Assembly: GCA_039654915.1 (NCBI GenBank)
Contig: CM077599.1
Coordinates: forward strand, 9,798,501 to 9,862,500
Direction of reading: 5' to 3'
Length of the DNA: 64,000 bases
DNA from: Aquilaria yunnanensis
Lineage: Eukaryota; Streptophyta; Magnoliopsida; Malvales; Thymelaeaceae
The translations under genes were made by a program, and so were the position numbers. The notes under the pieces are model-generated. The model had not been told where the DNA came from. It did not search any database and saw only the letters and a list, made by a program, of their open reading frames with translations. Shown here piece after piece: positions 35,692 through 48,200 of the stretch; position 1 is the stretch's first letter, and each line of letters starts with the position of its first letter.

Positions 35692-36572
35692 ATGGATTTT
35701 AAGCTCAAGAACTTTCCTCTCTTTCCCACCATTTATCTCATCATTTTTCTTCTTCCTAAAGCCCTGTTGGTATCGGGTGACTCATTCAACTTCGAAAACA
35801 ATTTGCCATTTGGATTTGTTAGAAGAATTCAAGGGTGTCGCTAAGGTGCTAATGCTAAAGGAATCCATCAACTAAGATTATACCTTAAGAAATTCAGCTA
35901 TTTACACTATAAACCTTCAAAAAATCAAGTCAGTCCATTCAAAAGAAGGAAAGGATTATTTTGATGGTTAAATTGAATCAGCCATTAAGACTTACCAGTT
36001 CACCCACAACCTAAATGTCACTAGAGTTTTGGATGTAGAAACGGTAGTTGTCATGGAGATGCCACAATGTGGGGTGCCAAATAACATGATACCAACCAGG
36101 AGAACATCTAGGCATTAGTCCAAGCATCTTAACATGGTCTCTCACTATGCATTTTTCAATGGGAAGCCACAATGGCCGAGTTCCATGACTCAACTCACCT
36201 ATGCCTTTGCTCTTGGTACAAGATCTGATGTTATGGACCCAATTGCAAAGGCATTTGCAAAGTGGGCATCAATGACCCATTGCAGTTTTAGTTTGGTCCA
36301 AGATTTCAACCAGACAAATATCAAAATAAGTTTTCAGAAAGGTAGCCATGAAGATGGGCATCCATTTGATTGCTGAGGGGGGGGGGGGGATTATAGCACA
36401 TGCATTTGCCCCAGCTGATGGCAGGCTTCACTATGATGCCAACGAGAATTGGGTTGTTGGTGTCAACCTGATGCATTTAATAGGTCTACATGAAATAGGC
36501 CACATCTTGGGGCTTCAACATAGCAAGGATAAAGGGCCCATTATGTATCACCAAAAGCTTAAATTCGGATGA
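35692..36572 (+). pseudogene. Matrix metalloproteinase pseudogene
   Basis: Its reading follows the intact gene at 46179-47126 throughout, starting at an equivalent ATG ('MDFKLKNFPLF' against 'MELKPKNFPLF'). Lesions: a stop after 'RRIQGCR' (35842-35844), a frameshift near 35940, a stop before 'IESAIKTYQF', a stop at 36116-36118, a TGA followed by a poly-G run at 36375-36390 that shifts the frame, and loss of the C-terminal 'PTIKAG' part. The switch Cys (PQCGVP) and the zinc motif HEIGHILGLQH are still readable, so decay is recent relative to the duplication. The upstream ~150 bp also resemble the upstream region of the intact gene. Confidence 0.92.
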
Positions 36573-38650
36573 TACTCAAAAAATTAAAGCACGGTACAAA
36601 ATTAGTGATTGACTGTGAGGATTTTGTACTTTTCAATGAATATATATCTCAAATAAATTGGACTATGCATGAAAATAAACAAAAAAAAATTGTGAAAATC
36701 ATTATTAAACTCTCAATGGCATGTGACCTTTTTTCTTTTTTATTTTTTCCATGTCAGCTATTGGGACAAGTGTCATACAAAGATAAAGTAATAAAGGGCC
36801 CTTACGAGTCACATAAGATGAAGATTAAAGGCTATGATTAGTTCTTAAAGTTTAGATGACTTTTTGATTCAGTTATTAATATTGCATTTCCCATGACTAA
36901 CTAAACTTTAAGTAATAGCTGGTCATTGAGCTGTTGTGTTACTGTAAGATTATATATAAATTTAAAACACTGAAATAAGGCAGTAAAATGTAACGTCATT
37001 TTTATAATATGTAAGATTGCGGAAAAAAAAAGCATGAATTGATGAGAATTACAACCTAGTATAACAAAATTCTAGAAATTTTGGCACATAAAACACCAAT
37101 TTCACATTCAATCCATGACAAACAAAGCACAGATTTACCAAAAAGGAAAGAGAGGGTGAAAAAACAAGTTTGGACAATTCCGTGGTATAGAAATTTGGAC
37201 AATTAGGGTAGAAACTTAAACCAAGGAGTGTAAAACGACATTGCTTATGTGGTAGATGTGGCAAAAAAGGTTGGAAGAACATATATTTAAGGATTGAAAG
37301 ATGAATTTGATCATTTACCAAAAAAAAAAAAGAAAAAAAATTAAAAACAAAAACTTTGTGACTAGGAGGAGAGTAGCTTTTTATATTCTTATATCTTGTA
37401 ATTGTGCAAGGACAATGTATAATGTTATTATTAGTGGTAGTTGATCCATAGGCCCACAAGAACGTTAGAAGATATACTTTTATTATAATCTTTATATTTT
37501 TTCAAAATAAATTTTTCTCATCCGTTAATTTATACTAGTTACAAGTCCAACCACGTAAATCTTGTGAGTAAATGTTTAAGTCGTATTTTATTTTTCCCAT
37601 GCATGTGATGAGTGTTTGATAATTTACTCCTTTTTTTTCACTTTTTTCTTTTCCAATTTTTCCTTGCTCCCTCTTTTCTTTTCTTTATTTTTTATTTATT
37701 CTATATTTTTCGTTTTTGTTTTTTCATCTTATTCACGTTGTTTTTTCGATTTAACTCTCTATTGTTTTCCAATTTTAATCCCTGTCTTCGCATGTTTTTT
37801 TTCCCAAATCTGTCAATTTTTTTTAATTTTATTCCTTTTACATTTTTTCTTCTTATTATTGTTTCTTTTCTAAATTTTTTTATTTTTTCTTCATTTTTTA
37901 TTTTTATCTTTGTTGTTGCTTTAGTTTTTATGTGGGTTTTAAAAGAGAAGATTGAATAACATATAGGAATCTGCAACATTTTGTTATTTCTTTCATTTCA
38001 CTTCTTCTTCGACTTTTTATTGTTTTCTATATGTTCTTGGATAATTGTCTTTCCATTTTTTTTACATATTTATTTTTTTTAGTCTTTTTGTTCATATGTT
38101 GATTTCTTCTATAAAAAATGTGATTCATTCATAAAGAATGAACACTATAGAAAAATTAAAAAATAATAAGGAATTGACTAACATGAACAAAAAAAATTAA
38201 AAAGAACATGTTCTTATGTTTTCTTTTATCGGGTTTTTTTTTTATGAATACTGTTTATTCTTTTATTAATTTTTATTTATTTTTTTATGAATATTATTTT
38301 TTATTTAATCAGTTCTTATAATTTTTATTTTATTATTATTTTTATTATTTTTCTATGTTTTGGATTTTTTTTTTAAAAAATACATTTGATTTTTTTTAGT
38401 CTTGATATATATAAATTAACATAAAAGAACAAATTATTTGCTGTGGCGCATAACCTACGCGGACTTAATGGAACAGATAAATTCCTTAAATTAAACAGGA
38501 CAACAAATCCAACAGATAAAAGAAGGAGATATTAGAATATCCACCCAGTGTATATACACTAATTAACGCCGTTAAGTCTCAGAGAGTTAACTTCCATTAG
38601 GAAATTTTGAAAAATATGGAACATGCAAAAAATCTGGAGATAATCAAGCA
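36573..38650. other. Spacer with a T-rich low-complexity block
   Basis: 37600-38400 is mostly T with C, which opens long but meaningless frames rich in Phe, Ile and Leu (for example 37612-37959). No gene is recognised. Confidence 0.6.
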
Positions 38651-39350
38651 GTTATCCTTTTTAGAATCCTACTTTTATGCAATAACTTCCCAATAAATCA
38701 TAAAACCCACGATCTATGCCTCCCAAAAATCCATTCTCACCCTCTCTCCCGGAAAAGAGAAACCAGAGTAGAAAACGCGGCGTCCGCTGGAGCCATTTTT
38801 CTCGTCCTCCGCTGTTGGGCCATTGCGTCGTCATTGGGGAAACCGCTGCAAATCTTAGATGGCATTGTAAGAGGTGCAACGATGGCCTGCATTCGGAGGG
38901 GAACAAGGGAGGACGCATGTGCTCCAGTTGGTAGTTTGGCGTATGGGGGATTCACGATTCGTGATTCACAATTTGTGCTTTTCGTTAGTAAAAATCAATC
39001 GGTTCATCAACTTGCGTATGAAACCAAAATTGGTGTATTGTGAGCGTGTTCAGATTGTGTTTTTCAATTTGATTGTGCCTTTGTTTTTTGTATTGATTTG
39101 TAATACAACTAAGTTCAGTTTGTATTGTTCTATATGTGTGTTGTGTTGTTCGGGTCCGATTCTGTAATATGTGAAACATGTATGGATATGAGCATGAAAT
39201 GTATTGATCTGAGTGTTGGATGTATTGATCTGAATGAGAACAAAGTAACAACCCAATATTTTTCAGAATGGTACATTTGTAGTGCAGTTTGATATATTTG
39301 GAATGTATTATTGGGGTTTTGGGTTTGATTGTGGTATGTATCACGTGGTT
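38651..39350. other. GC-richer island of unknown origin
   Basis: 38700-38960 is distinctly richer in G+C than its surroundings and has overlapping frames on both strands, none of which I recognise. It may be a captured gene fragment. It is followed by the tandem-repeat block at 39355-39765. Confidence 0.35.
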
Positions 39351-39354
39351 GAAT

Positions 39355-39765
39355 TGTTTAATATAACAAATGTATAGAATAATACAATGAATTTTCAGAT
39401 TAATACATTAGATTTTAAGTTTAATAAAAGGAATGTATAAAATGATACTTTGGATTTCCAGAATGATACATTGGATTTCTAGAGTAATACATTAAATTTC
39501 TATTTTAATACAAGGAATATATATAATGGTACATTGGATTTCTAGATTAATACAACGAATGTATAGAATAATTCATTGGATTTCCAGATTAATACATTGA
39601 ATTTCCAGTTTAATATAAGGAATGTATAGAATGATATTTTGGATTTCCAGAATGATACATTGGATTTCCAGAATAATACATGTAATTTCTAGTTTAATAC
39701 AAGGGATATATATAATTGTACATTAAATTTTCAGATTAATACATTTAATTTCCAGAATTATTTTC
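39355..39765. repeat. Two-level tandem repeat (~25-bp units in ~180-bp blocks)
   Basis: Variants of AATACATTGGATTTCCAGAT recur about every 25 bp. A larger block is also repeated: AAGGAATGTATAAAATGATA from about 39427 and AAGGAATGTATAGAATGATA from about 39611, each followed by the same order of variants. About 16 units in all. Confidence 0.8.
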
Positions 39766-41210
39766 AACCAGTGGGTTTTCTTTCAAGTAAAAAATTATGA
39801 TATACCAACTATCAGAACGCAGAACTATTTTAAAAAATAAATAAATAAATAAAAATTGATAAAATTGTCGAATAAATTATAAGTTGGATAAAGAAGGTGG
39901 GAATTACTGAATTTAAAATTGGTATGGATAATAACTATATTAAATATTTTATTAAAGGTAAATATATCACACTTATCACCTAATTGTGACAATTATCCTA
40001 ACCAAAACTAATTTTCATATTTTTTTTAAAATAACCATCTGCTTAATATTTCTTAACCCGGTGTATGTCCACCCGGTACATCTAAGAATTTTCGTAAAAG
40101 AAGCGACCCATGCCTTCATAACGTTCCTGGTAAGGAAAGTCAAATCCATCAAGAAAATAATTTTTGCTCCGAATGTCTGTAGAACTTGTATCATGACAGC
40201 ACATGACGCAAAACACTTTAAAATAGCCAAAGCGTAGCAAAAAGAAAAAAAAAACAATGCCAGTGGTTCATAAATGTTGTTGGATATTTCAATAAAGAAA
40301 TCTTATTTATTAAATTCATATATTTTAAATTGTTTTCGGCACCCTCCTCTCCTCAACCCATTTCCTTCTCCGTATTCTCCATCTTTCTCTCCTTTTCATT
40401 TAGATTTGAACTTTAGTCTGGATATGATTGATTCTCTTTCAATGTTTTTATTGTTTAATTGACTTTATCTGATGTTATATATTTAATTTTATGGTTGATA
40501 TAATATCTTTTAAATCTTGAGTTTAAGAGTAATTTGAGACTCTAGCAGGATAAATCTTCAATTAGTTTTCTATTACATTCACCGGAATCTCAATTCTACG
40601 AGGGTGTTCAGACGATTTGACAACAAATATGAAGGCGATTGTATAAAATAAAGTTAGTTTTTAATTTTTTAGGTTTTCTAGGTAATCTTTTTATTTTTAT
40701 ATATAATCATGTTCAGGCTTTTGATATCTGGTTAGTTCTAGTACTACTTAGTTATTGTTAGTTTAGTATGAATTTTGTTTCAGTTATTTATGAATTTTGT
40801 ACTTCAGATTTATTTTGACTTACCTGGAAGATTTAGCTTGATCCAATTTTTTTCCCTTCATTCGATATTGTATGAATAAGTAGTCTTTTTATGGTCAATT
40901 TTATGTTTCTGTTATCCAATAGAGTCTTAAAATGCCAATTTACTCACTTTTAATTAGAATGAAATATTTTTTATAAAAAAAAAAAAATAAATCATATTTT
41001 ATTGAGAAGATAATCCTTTGCCTTATTGGCCGTTTGCTTGGTTTTACCACCCACTTTAATAGCTTGTAACTTAGATATTTATTTCACAAATGGCCAGTAG
41101 GTTTCAACTGTTTCACGCTTAAGTGCGTGTGTATGCTTTCCCTCTTTAGTTTGGCTTATAAAGCCTTCCTATATTTCTCTTTCTATCACAACAAGAATAT
41201 TGGTTTTAAA
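39766..41210. other. AT-rich spacer
   Basis: A short palindrome-like stretch ACCCGGTGTATGTCCACCCGGT lies near 40057 and could mark an element end, but no partner end is clear. No gene is recognised. Confidence 0.4.
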
Positions 41211-43236
41211 AAAGTATTTTTTACAGTTACCCTAAAACTTTAGGTGATATTTTACTTGTCTATCAAAGATTTAAAAATCTACACTTAAACCCCTACATTT
41301 TTAACGCCTTCAGTTAACCGCTAGTCAAAATTATAGCCAGCCACCTTGAATTTAGTATAGTTTACAATTATACCCAAAACTTTTGAAATCTATAATTTTC
41401 TAAGATTACCTTTTCCCTTCTCGTCTCTTTACTTCTATTATTTGCTATCGTTACTTCGACCTCATCCATCTCCGCCTCCTTATCCAACCCCCCTTCTTGC
41501 TCCATTGCCTCCTTCCCTGACCTCATCCCTAAAATTACTTGTCCTCCTCACCTTAACTCATTCAGACTCACTCAAATTCACTTCACTTGTCTTTCTGTGG
41601 ATTGATACAAATTGAAGGAGAGAAGAAGAAGGCCAATGCTTCAATGCTTCCAGCCGCTTTAATTGATTTTTTTATCTAGAACTATATCATTTAAATATCT
41701 AATTAATAATAACTTGAATAATGTTTTTAGAAATAATATATCTAATTAATAATCACTTGAATAATATTTTTAGTAAATGATATATTTTTTTGTAGCCAAC
41801 TAAGAAAATGAAAAATCAAGAGAAAATACCAAGATTTTTCAAAAAGTGTTAAAAAACTTTTTTAACCTTTTCAAATATAAAATCCAGTTAAGTGAATAAT
41901 CTCCATATATCAAAATAATTACTAATAACTCATTTATTAGGATCATTGTCAAACATGTAACAATATTACTTTTCCTCATATTTTCAAAATAAACTGTTAT
42001 TCAACATTTCTCATTTTATTTTTTTTATTTTATTTTGAATTCACTATATGAGGAATAAGCTTTTGAGACAAATATAATGGGGCAAATAGCGCATTTGTCT
42101 CCAATACCTATATTTGAAATTTGAGGCAAAAACTTAGAAGCATATATTATATTTAACACTAATTAATATACACTGGAGACAAATAAAATGAATCAAATAA
42201 AATATTTAACTCCATAAAATTTTTTCAAAATTGGAGGCAAATAATTAGAACCAAATATTATATAGTAGCTAATAATTAGAATATGATGGGACAAATAAAA
42301 AATTAAATAAAAAATTTATATCTAATAATTAAATTCAAGTAATTAAAGGCTCATATTATATTTTCCCCTAATATGGGTGGGAGTTTTTGCAAACTTCTAG
42401 AAAATTTGATGAACTTTACAATTTTTTATATTTATTTCATTATTACTTGTTTGCTTTATTACTTTTATATATGAACATATCTTTTTTTTTTTGTAGGACT
42501 TACATACATGACTTATATAGCTTTTAGTCAAGAAGCAAATTTAAATCTTCAAGACAAAAAAATTTGGCAGAAACAATGCAAATTTCACAAAGCTTGAGGA
42601 ATGCAGAGTTGAACTTAACTAGGACCAACTCCTGGGCTTCATATTTGTGTTTCCAGGTAGCATTGGCTACCGCATTAACATCCTCCATAGTGGCATTGTA
42701 GGAATTGAAGTTGAACTCATTATTGGTGTCCGAAAGTTAGGAGGTGATGTAACTGTTGTAGTCTTCACATGTTTGGAGCATCCCATGGCCGGCAGTGTAG
42801 GTTGCGCTAGCGAGGAGAGGGGAGATAATGAACCCTGGTTTTGGTTTAGGCAAGTCTCAATGCAGCAACCGCAAGGTCGCCGTCAAGGCTTAAAGAGCAC
42901 CGACAAGGGAGTTGAAGGAGAGGATATTAGAGCAGAAGAAGAAGTCATATAAGGATACAATGAATGGCAGAGATATGGATGGGTCGAAGTAAAGATGAAG
43001 GAGAATGAAAGTGAAGAGATGATGAGGGGAATGATAATATTGAAAAATTATAGATTTTTAAAGTGTTAAGTGTAATTATAAGTCAAACTAAATTGAAGGT
43101 AGTTGGCTGTAATTTTGATTGACGGCTGACTGATAGTGTTAAAAAAAGGGGGGGGGGGTAAGTGTAGATTTTCAAACGTCAGAAGGCAAGTATAATACTA
43201 TCATCTAAAGTTCAGGGGTAACTGTAAAAAAACCCT
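41211..43236. mobile_element. Foldback element, ~2.0 kb, with ~270-bp arms
   Basis: The left arm contains TTTTTTACAGTTACCC and AATCTACACTTAAACC. The right arm contains the inverse, with TAAGTGTAGATTTTC and GGGGTAACTGTAAAAAAA at its end. The match continues inward (TCTCGTCTCTTTACTTC against GAAAGTGAAGAGATGATGAG). A G-run lies at 43148-43160. Most of the interior is AT-rich. The part near 42640-42950 is GC-richer and may derive from a gene, which I cannot name. Confidence 0.7.
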
Positions 43237-46043
43237 AAGAAAATGTCAATAAAGTTTTGTTCTACAACCATGCGTGTGTATGTTGGGAGAGTTTTGTTCT
43301 ACAATTGTGCATGTGTATATGAAGTTATAACGAGACTTATTTGGATATTTTATATCATTAGGGCAGTGTGATCACTGACACCGCACTGGTATAAAATTAA
43401 ATTTTCAATGGAGTAGATAGACTAACGATTCACCCCAACTTATTCTTGATAATATATGTGATAATTTACTATTTTTTAACCTATTTTGTTCTATGATATT
43501 TATTAATTTTATATAGAAAACTAATTAAATTTCGTGTTATTAATAAAATCATAATTTGGTCTAAGTTTCATATTTTGTTATTTTTGAATTTTTTAATTAT
43601 AGTATATTCTAAAAGAAGAAGAAGTTTTACTGTTTATCAATAGTAGTTTTACATAATGACCTTTTATTTTTTGGCTTCTTGCAACTTATGGTCAAACCCT
43701 TCTTTTGGTCCATAAAGGTTTCGTGGTTGCCATAATGCTCCCCCACTTTCACTTGCTATCACCAGCTAAAAGGTAGACCATTTGCTAACGGTAACATAAT
43801 TACAACATCTTAAAGATTGGGAAATATTATTAGCCATAATAAGCATTACAGGGACCCAAAAGTATTCTGTCCATTTTTTTGACACGTCCACCCATTGTTT
43901 CAATTTTTGTTTAACTCTCATGTAGAATGGTCAAATATCTTATTTAGTACTTGGATATAACATTTCAGCCATATTGGCCCCCAACTTTCATGATTTGTCA
44001 TTATCCCTTTTTTTCCCCCCCTCTTTTACTAATTAGAATTTGTGTATATACTACAAGTCAAAGGTTTTTAAGGAGAATGGGAGAGGGCTACCTTGATCTT
44101 TGTTCATAGGTGTGGCAGACTTTTAGATATCCGACATGAGTTTTTAGGAAAATAAAATTTTTGATGGCATATTTAAATTTAAGATAATAAGACCTTAAAT
44201 AAAAATGAAAGATAAGCTTTTATTAACCAAATTAAATACCAAAAGCTTTTTATTTTGCATGGTTTGACTCGGAGCTTTAATTATATAGGTTTGATTTAAA
44301 GTTTTAATTAATTGAAACAAATATACAATTTTCATAATATATGAGCGCTTTACTCATAAAATAAGTGAACAATTTGTATTATGCCTGAGTGCATAACTCT
44401 TAAAAGGTTTTATTTTATCACTAATTCATTAATGAGCAAAAAATCTGGAAAATCTATGTATGTATATTATACAATGTTATCCTACACTTTGAACACAAAA
44501 AATTTCTTTCTTTTAATAGTTTTATTGAATTGATTAATAAAACTGCTTTAATCATTTTTGTTTGTTATCTTTAATGCTTTTTTGATACTATATAAACACA
44601 TTTTTGGTTGATTACTTTGTGTGTTTATAATTATTTATACTCATATTTTACTTAATATGCAGATAAGTCTTATCCTTTTATATTATTCCATCAATGACTT
44701 ATATTAATTATATTACAACTAACTCACATACCTCGTTTACTTCTAAAAGTTGTGGGATTTTCACTATTCATCATTGAAGATAAACAACTTTTTTTTTTTG
44801 CTTTTGCTTTTTTTTTTTAGTCTTTTAGTCACATTTAACCATTCCTTAAGTTTGATTCCCTTTTCACAAGGTGCTCACAATTTTAAGGGCCCATTTTGCA
44901 ATTTCTCCAGTTTTAGGTTGTTTGGTTGAATGTCAATTTAATTCATAAGCTTTTACCCTTTCAATGTTAGTCCCTATTTTCCATCTATCTTTTATTTTGG
45001 TCCCCAAATTTAATAAATATTTAGCTAGATTCTTTCTGTTTATTCTCTTGGTCTCCAAAATTTTTATTGTTTTTCTGTACTATATTCTAAAGTAAGACAT
45101 TAGTTATCATAATTTATTTATTTTTGTGTTAATCCATTTTTTTACATTCATTAAATCAATTATTAAGCCTTTAATACCTAATATTTTTTCATTTTTTATC
45201 TTGGTTCAAACTTTTTTTGTTGATAAAACTTTAATCATTATAATTTACCTACTTCTAGCTATGGTTTTGATTGATTGGGCTTTAATTAAATTTTTTTCTT
45301 TTTTTCTTTTTATCTTTGTTAAGTTAATGGTTAAATTGTAAATTTATTAACATAAATTACGCACAATTTTGTGTTTCAATCATATTATTTTGTTATTCAT
45401 GATTGTGTTTTGCAGTATGAATTGTTCTCTATAGTTTAATAAAATAATTTGGTCTATAAGTGTTAAAATTGAAAGTAAATTTTTTTAAATAAATTTTCCA
45501 TTGATATTAAAAATTAGAATTTAAGTTGATAAAAGAGGAAAATTTTTAGTGAACTATTTTTAATGAAAAAATTATACATTATTTCAAAATACATATGATA
45601 TTATATTTCTATTTATCTAATTTTAGTTATTATTCAGGTTAGTTTGGCTTTAACAATTTTTTTCATATTTTAAACTATTTATTATTTAAATTTTTCATAC
45701 TAAATTTATTGTGAAAAATACCTACTACATCGTGCGAGTCAATATACCTCATATTTTGCTATGCAAAAACAATAAAGGAAGAAACAAGTTGAATATAAAA
45801 ATGAAACGATCAAGAATTAGCCGACGATATATAAACAAAATCCATAACAGACTTTTTCAAAATACAGTTAAAAAAGGAAATAATTAAATTTCAAAACACT
45901 GGTACTTGAAAAATATTTTTGTATAGTATAATGTTTATGGGTAAAAAGAGAGAGAGAAACTTTTTTTTCAGATTTCTTTCCTCTAAAAAAGCAAAAATCA
46001 TAGATTTTTTTTCCCTTGTTGTCCTACTTACAGCCAAAAACTG
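43237..46043. other. AT-rich spacer upstream of the metalloproteinase gene
   Basis: Low-complexity T-rich stretches (44780-45400) with no recognised gene or element ends. The last ~100 bp resemble the upstream region of the metalloproteinase pseudogene. Confidence 0.5.
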
Positions 46044-46086
46044 ATGCCACATTACTTGTTCGCCCGATTCACCGTATCATATCATC

Positions 46087-46094
46087 TTATAAAT
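46087..46094 (+). promoter_or_regulatory. Possible TATA box of the metalloproteinase gene
   Basis: TTATAAAT lies about 85 bp upstream of the chosen start codon. It is a motif match only. Confidence 0.3.
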
Positions 46095-46178
46095 CTTATT
46101 ATTCACACAAAATCCATGCACGATCCTATCTACATAAGACGAGCCCTGCAATACGTTAAAGTATATTCGAGCCAAGCC

Positions 46179-47126
46179 ATGGAGCTGAAACCCAAGAACT
46201 TCCCTCTCTTTTCTGCGGCTTCTCTCATTCTCTTTCTTCTTCCTCCCACCCTCTTGGTCCTGAGTGACCCCATTAAATCTGAGAACACATCTCCATTTGG
46301 ATTTGTTAAACAAATCGAAGGGTCTCGAAAAGGTGACAAGGTTGAAGGCATCTCTCAACTAAGATTGTACCTTGAGAGATTCGGTTATCTACACTCTAAA
46401 CCTTCTGGAAATCAACTTTATCCAAGTGAAGGAAATGACTATTTTGGTGATGAAATTGAATCTGCCATCAAGGCTTATCAATTCAACCACAACCTGAAGG
46501 TCACCGGAGTTTTGGACGTAGATACAGTTGCTGTCATGGAGAAGCCACGGTGTGGGGTGCCAGATGATACAACACTGGCCAAGAGAACATTTGGGCATCC
46601 CTCCAAGCATTTGAACATAGCCTCCCATTATTCATTTTTCAATGGGGAGCCGAAGTGGCCAAGTTCGAAGACCCAACTCACCTATTCTTTTGCTCCGGGT
46701 ACTAGATCCGATGTCATGGATCCAATTGCGAAGGCGTTTGCCCAGTGGGCCTCCGTCACCCATTTCACCTTCACTTTAGTCCAAGATTTTAACAATGCCG
46801 ATGTCAAAATAAGTTTCCAGAAGGGTGACCACGGGGATGGGAACCCATTTGATGGGCCAGGGGGAACTTTGGCACATTCATTTTCACCAACTGATGGCAG
46901 GCTTCATTATGATATTGATGAGAATTGGGTTGTAGGAGCACAGCCCGGTGCATACGACATGGGCACCGTGGGCCTGCACGAAATTGGTCATATCTTGGGG
47001 CTTCAACATAGTACTGATGAAGGAGCCATTATGTTTCCAACAATTAAGGCAGGAGCTACCAAAGGCTTAAACTCGGATGATATTCAAGGGATTAGGGTGT
47101 TATACAATATTAGTAGCACACTCTGA
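46179..47126 (+). CDS. Matrix metalloproteinase (matrixin, M10A), secreted
   Basis: A zinc endopeptidase of the plant MMP family, made as a secreted zymogen that acts in the apoplast. It is intronless, 315 residues, normal for the family. Residues 1-30 hold a hydrophobic signal ('SLILFLLPPTLLVLS'). A peptidoglycan-binding-like prodomain follows ('LYLERFGYL', 'IKAYQFNHNLKVTGVLD'). The cysteine switch PRCGVPD is at 123-129. The catalytic domain has 'WPSSKTQLTYSF', metal-site residues around 218-245, the zinc motif HEIGHILGLQHS at 267-278 and a Met-turn at Met285. The frame is open back to 46044. I chose the Met at 46179 because the signal peptide follows directly and the pseudogene at 35692 starts at the same place. 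There is no C-terminal membrane or GPI tail. A polyadenylation signal follows at 47155. Confidence 0.93.
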   Translation: MELKPKNFPLFSAASLILFLLPPTLLVLSDPIKSENTSPFGFVKQIEGSRKGDKVEGISQLRLYLERFGYLHSKPSGNQLYPSEGNDYFGDEIESAIKAYQFNHNLKVTGVLDVDTVAVMEKPRCGVPDDTTLAKRTFGHPSKHLNIASHYSFFNGEPKWPSSKTQLTYSFAPGTRSDVMDPIAKAFAQWASVTHFTFTLVQDFNNADVKISFQKGDHGDGNPFDGPGGTLAHSFSPTDGRLHYDIDENWVVGAQPGAYDMGTVGLHEIGHILGLQHSTDEGAIMFPTIKAGATKGLNSDDIQGIRVLYNISSTL

Positions 47127-47154
47127 AGACCTGTATATTACAATAATCACTTCA

Positions 47155-47160
47155 AATAAA
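47155..47160 (+). terminator. Polyadenylation signal of the metalloproteinase gene
   Basis: AATAAA, 28 bases after the stop codon. Motif and position only. Confidence 0.5.
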
Positions 47161-47660
47161 GAAATGCAAATTGCTATATATGTAAAGCTCAGTGTTCTTT
47201 CTCATTTTTTAATTAGCGCTGGACAATTTATAGAAGAGGAATAAAAAACGATGATTTTGCATGTGGAAAGGATCAATGTCTTTCATGAAATTATGCTCCC
47301 ACCATGTTGTTGCTCCGTTAATGACAATTTTCTGCAGGATTTACAAAGTCAATGGCTTGCTTCTTTGTGCACCATGGCAAAGGAGCTTACCCAAGAGAAG
47401 TAAATTAACCTTCACATGGTAGGGGAAGCACCCTATTAAGCAAATCACAAGGCCTTGAGCTGAAGATCATTGTCTGTCTCAAAGGGACAATAATCCTTAT
47501 CGTAGTGCCCCTTTCATAAAGTTACATCATAATGCTCTATGGTTGGATTCTGATGAATGTACTGTTGGCTTAAGATATTGATTGCATAGCTAGCATCTTG
47601 TCTTATGAATAATACATATAAAAGACGTCTCACTAAACATTAATGCAGTGATGGAACCTC
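47161..47660. other. Spacer between the metalloproteinase gene and a Copia scrap
   Basis: No gene is recognised. It may hold decayed Copia sequence continuing from 47668. Confidence 0.4.
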
Positions 47661-47667
47661 GACTATA

Positions 47668-48200
47668 TCACTTGTTGACTGATTTAATTGATGCTGCTTT
47701 AGAGTTTAGAATAGGAAACTGACTTGGCTTAGCTCGTGTTAGCCCAACATCTATTAAAATATCCAAAGCGTATTTCCACCGACTAAAAAAAATGAGGTGT
47801 ACTTGAGGAAGCTGCATTGGAGGATGCTCAGTTACCATGAAGGTTGTCCTCAATAGTCGTCTAGGTACCCTGGTATTTGTTTGGCCTCTATTACTTTTTG
47901 TGTTAGGGTAACTCCAATGTTATTTCTCCCATTGGCACTGCCTCCTCCTATCTTTGATTTTGAAATGGAGACCCGTGTGGTTCATCTTTGAAAATTTTCG
48001 GAAGGTGATTACTGTGACATAGGCTATATCAGACATTAAGAGGGCTGGCTTGGGGCCTAAGTTGGGAAAGTTTCTCCGTGGAAGACAACCATCTTTGGTA
48101 ACAAAATACTTTTGTGTTTCCAAGTCAAACACTTTGTAACCTTTTTGGTTTGGCGGGTACGCAATAAAGATTCACATCATCCGGGCCCTTGGTTCAAAAT
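47668..48200 (-). pseudogene. Copia retrotransposon scrap
   Basis: On the minus strand, 48132-47920 reads 'FDLETQKYFVTKD', which fits the end of Copia integrase (usual form: FDLETKKxFVSRDVxFHE). 47853-47668 reads 'WKYALDILIDVGLTRAKPSQFP', which fits the RT connection region of Copia (RKYALDIL...GLTGAKP). Sequence between the two domains is missing, so the copy is deleted. It has no LTRs here and is unrelated in position to the Copia element at 1.3-13.3 kb. Confidence 0.7.

Noticed and set aside
37612..37959. Long hydrophobic open frame, possible membrane protein
   Set aside because: It is produced by a T-rich low-complexity tract, is also open in a second frame and lacks any domain.
39355..39765. 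CRISPR-like array
   Set aside because: Units abut with no unique spacers, the repeats are degenerate, and the DNA is plant nuclear.
40057..40085. ACCCGGTG palindrome as a transposon terminus
   Set aside because: No matching partner end or target duplication could be paired with it.
46044..46178. Upstream extension of the metalloproteinase to the first in-frame ATG
   Set aside because: The extra 45 residues would precede the signal peptide, are not shared with the pseudogene's start, and a TATA-like motif lies within them.
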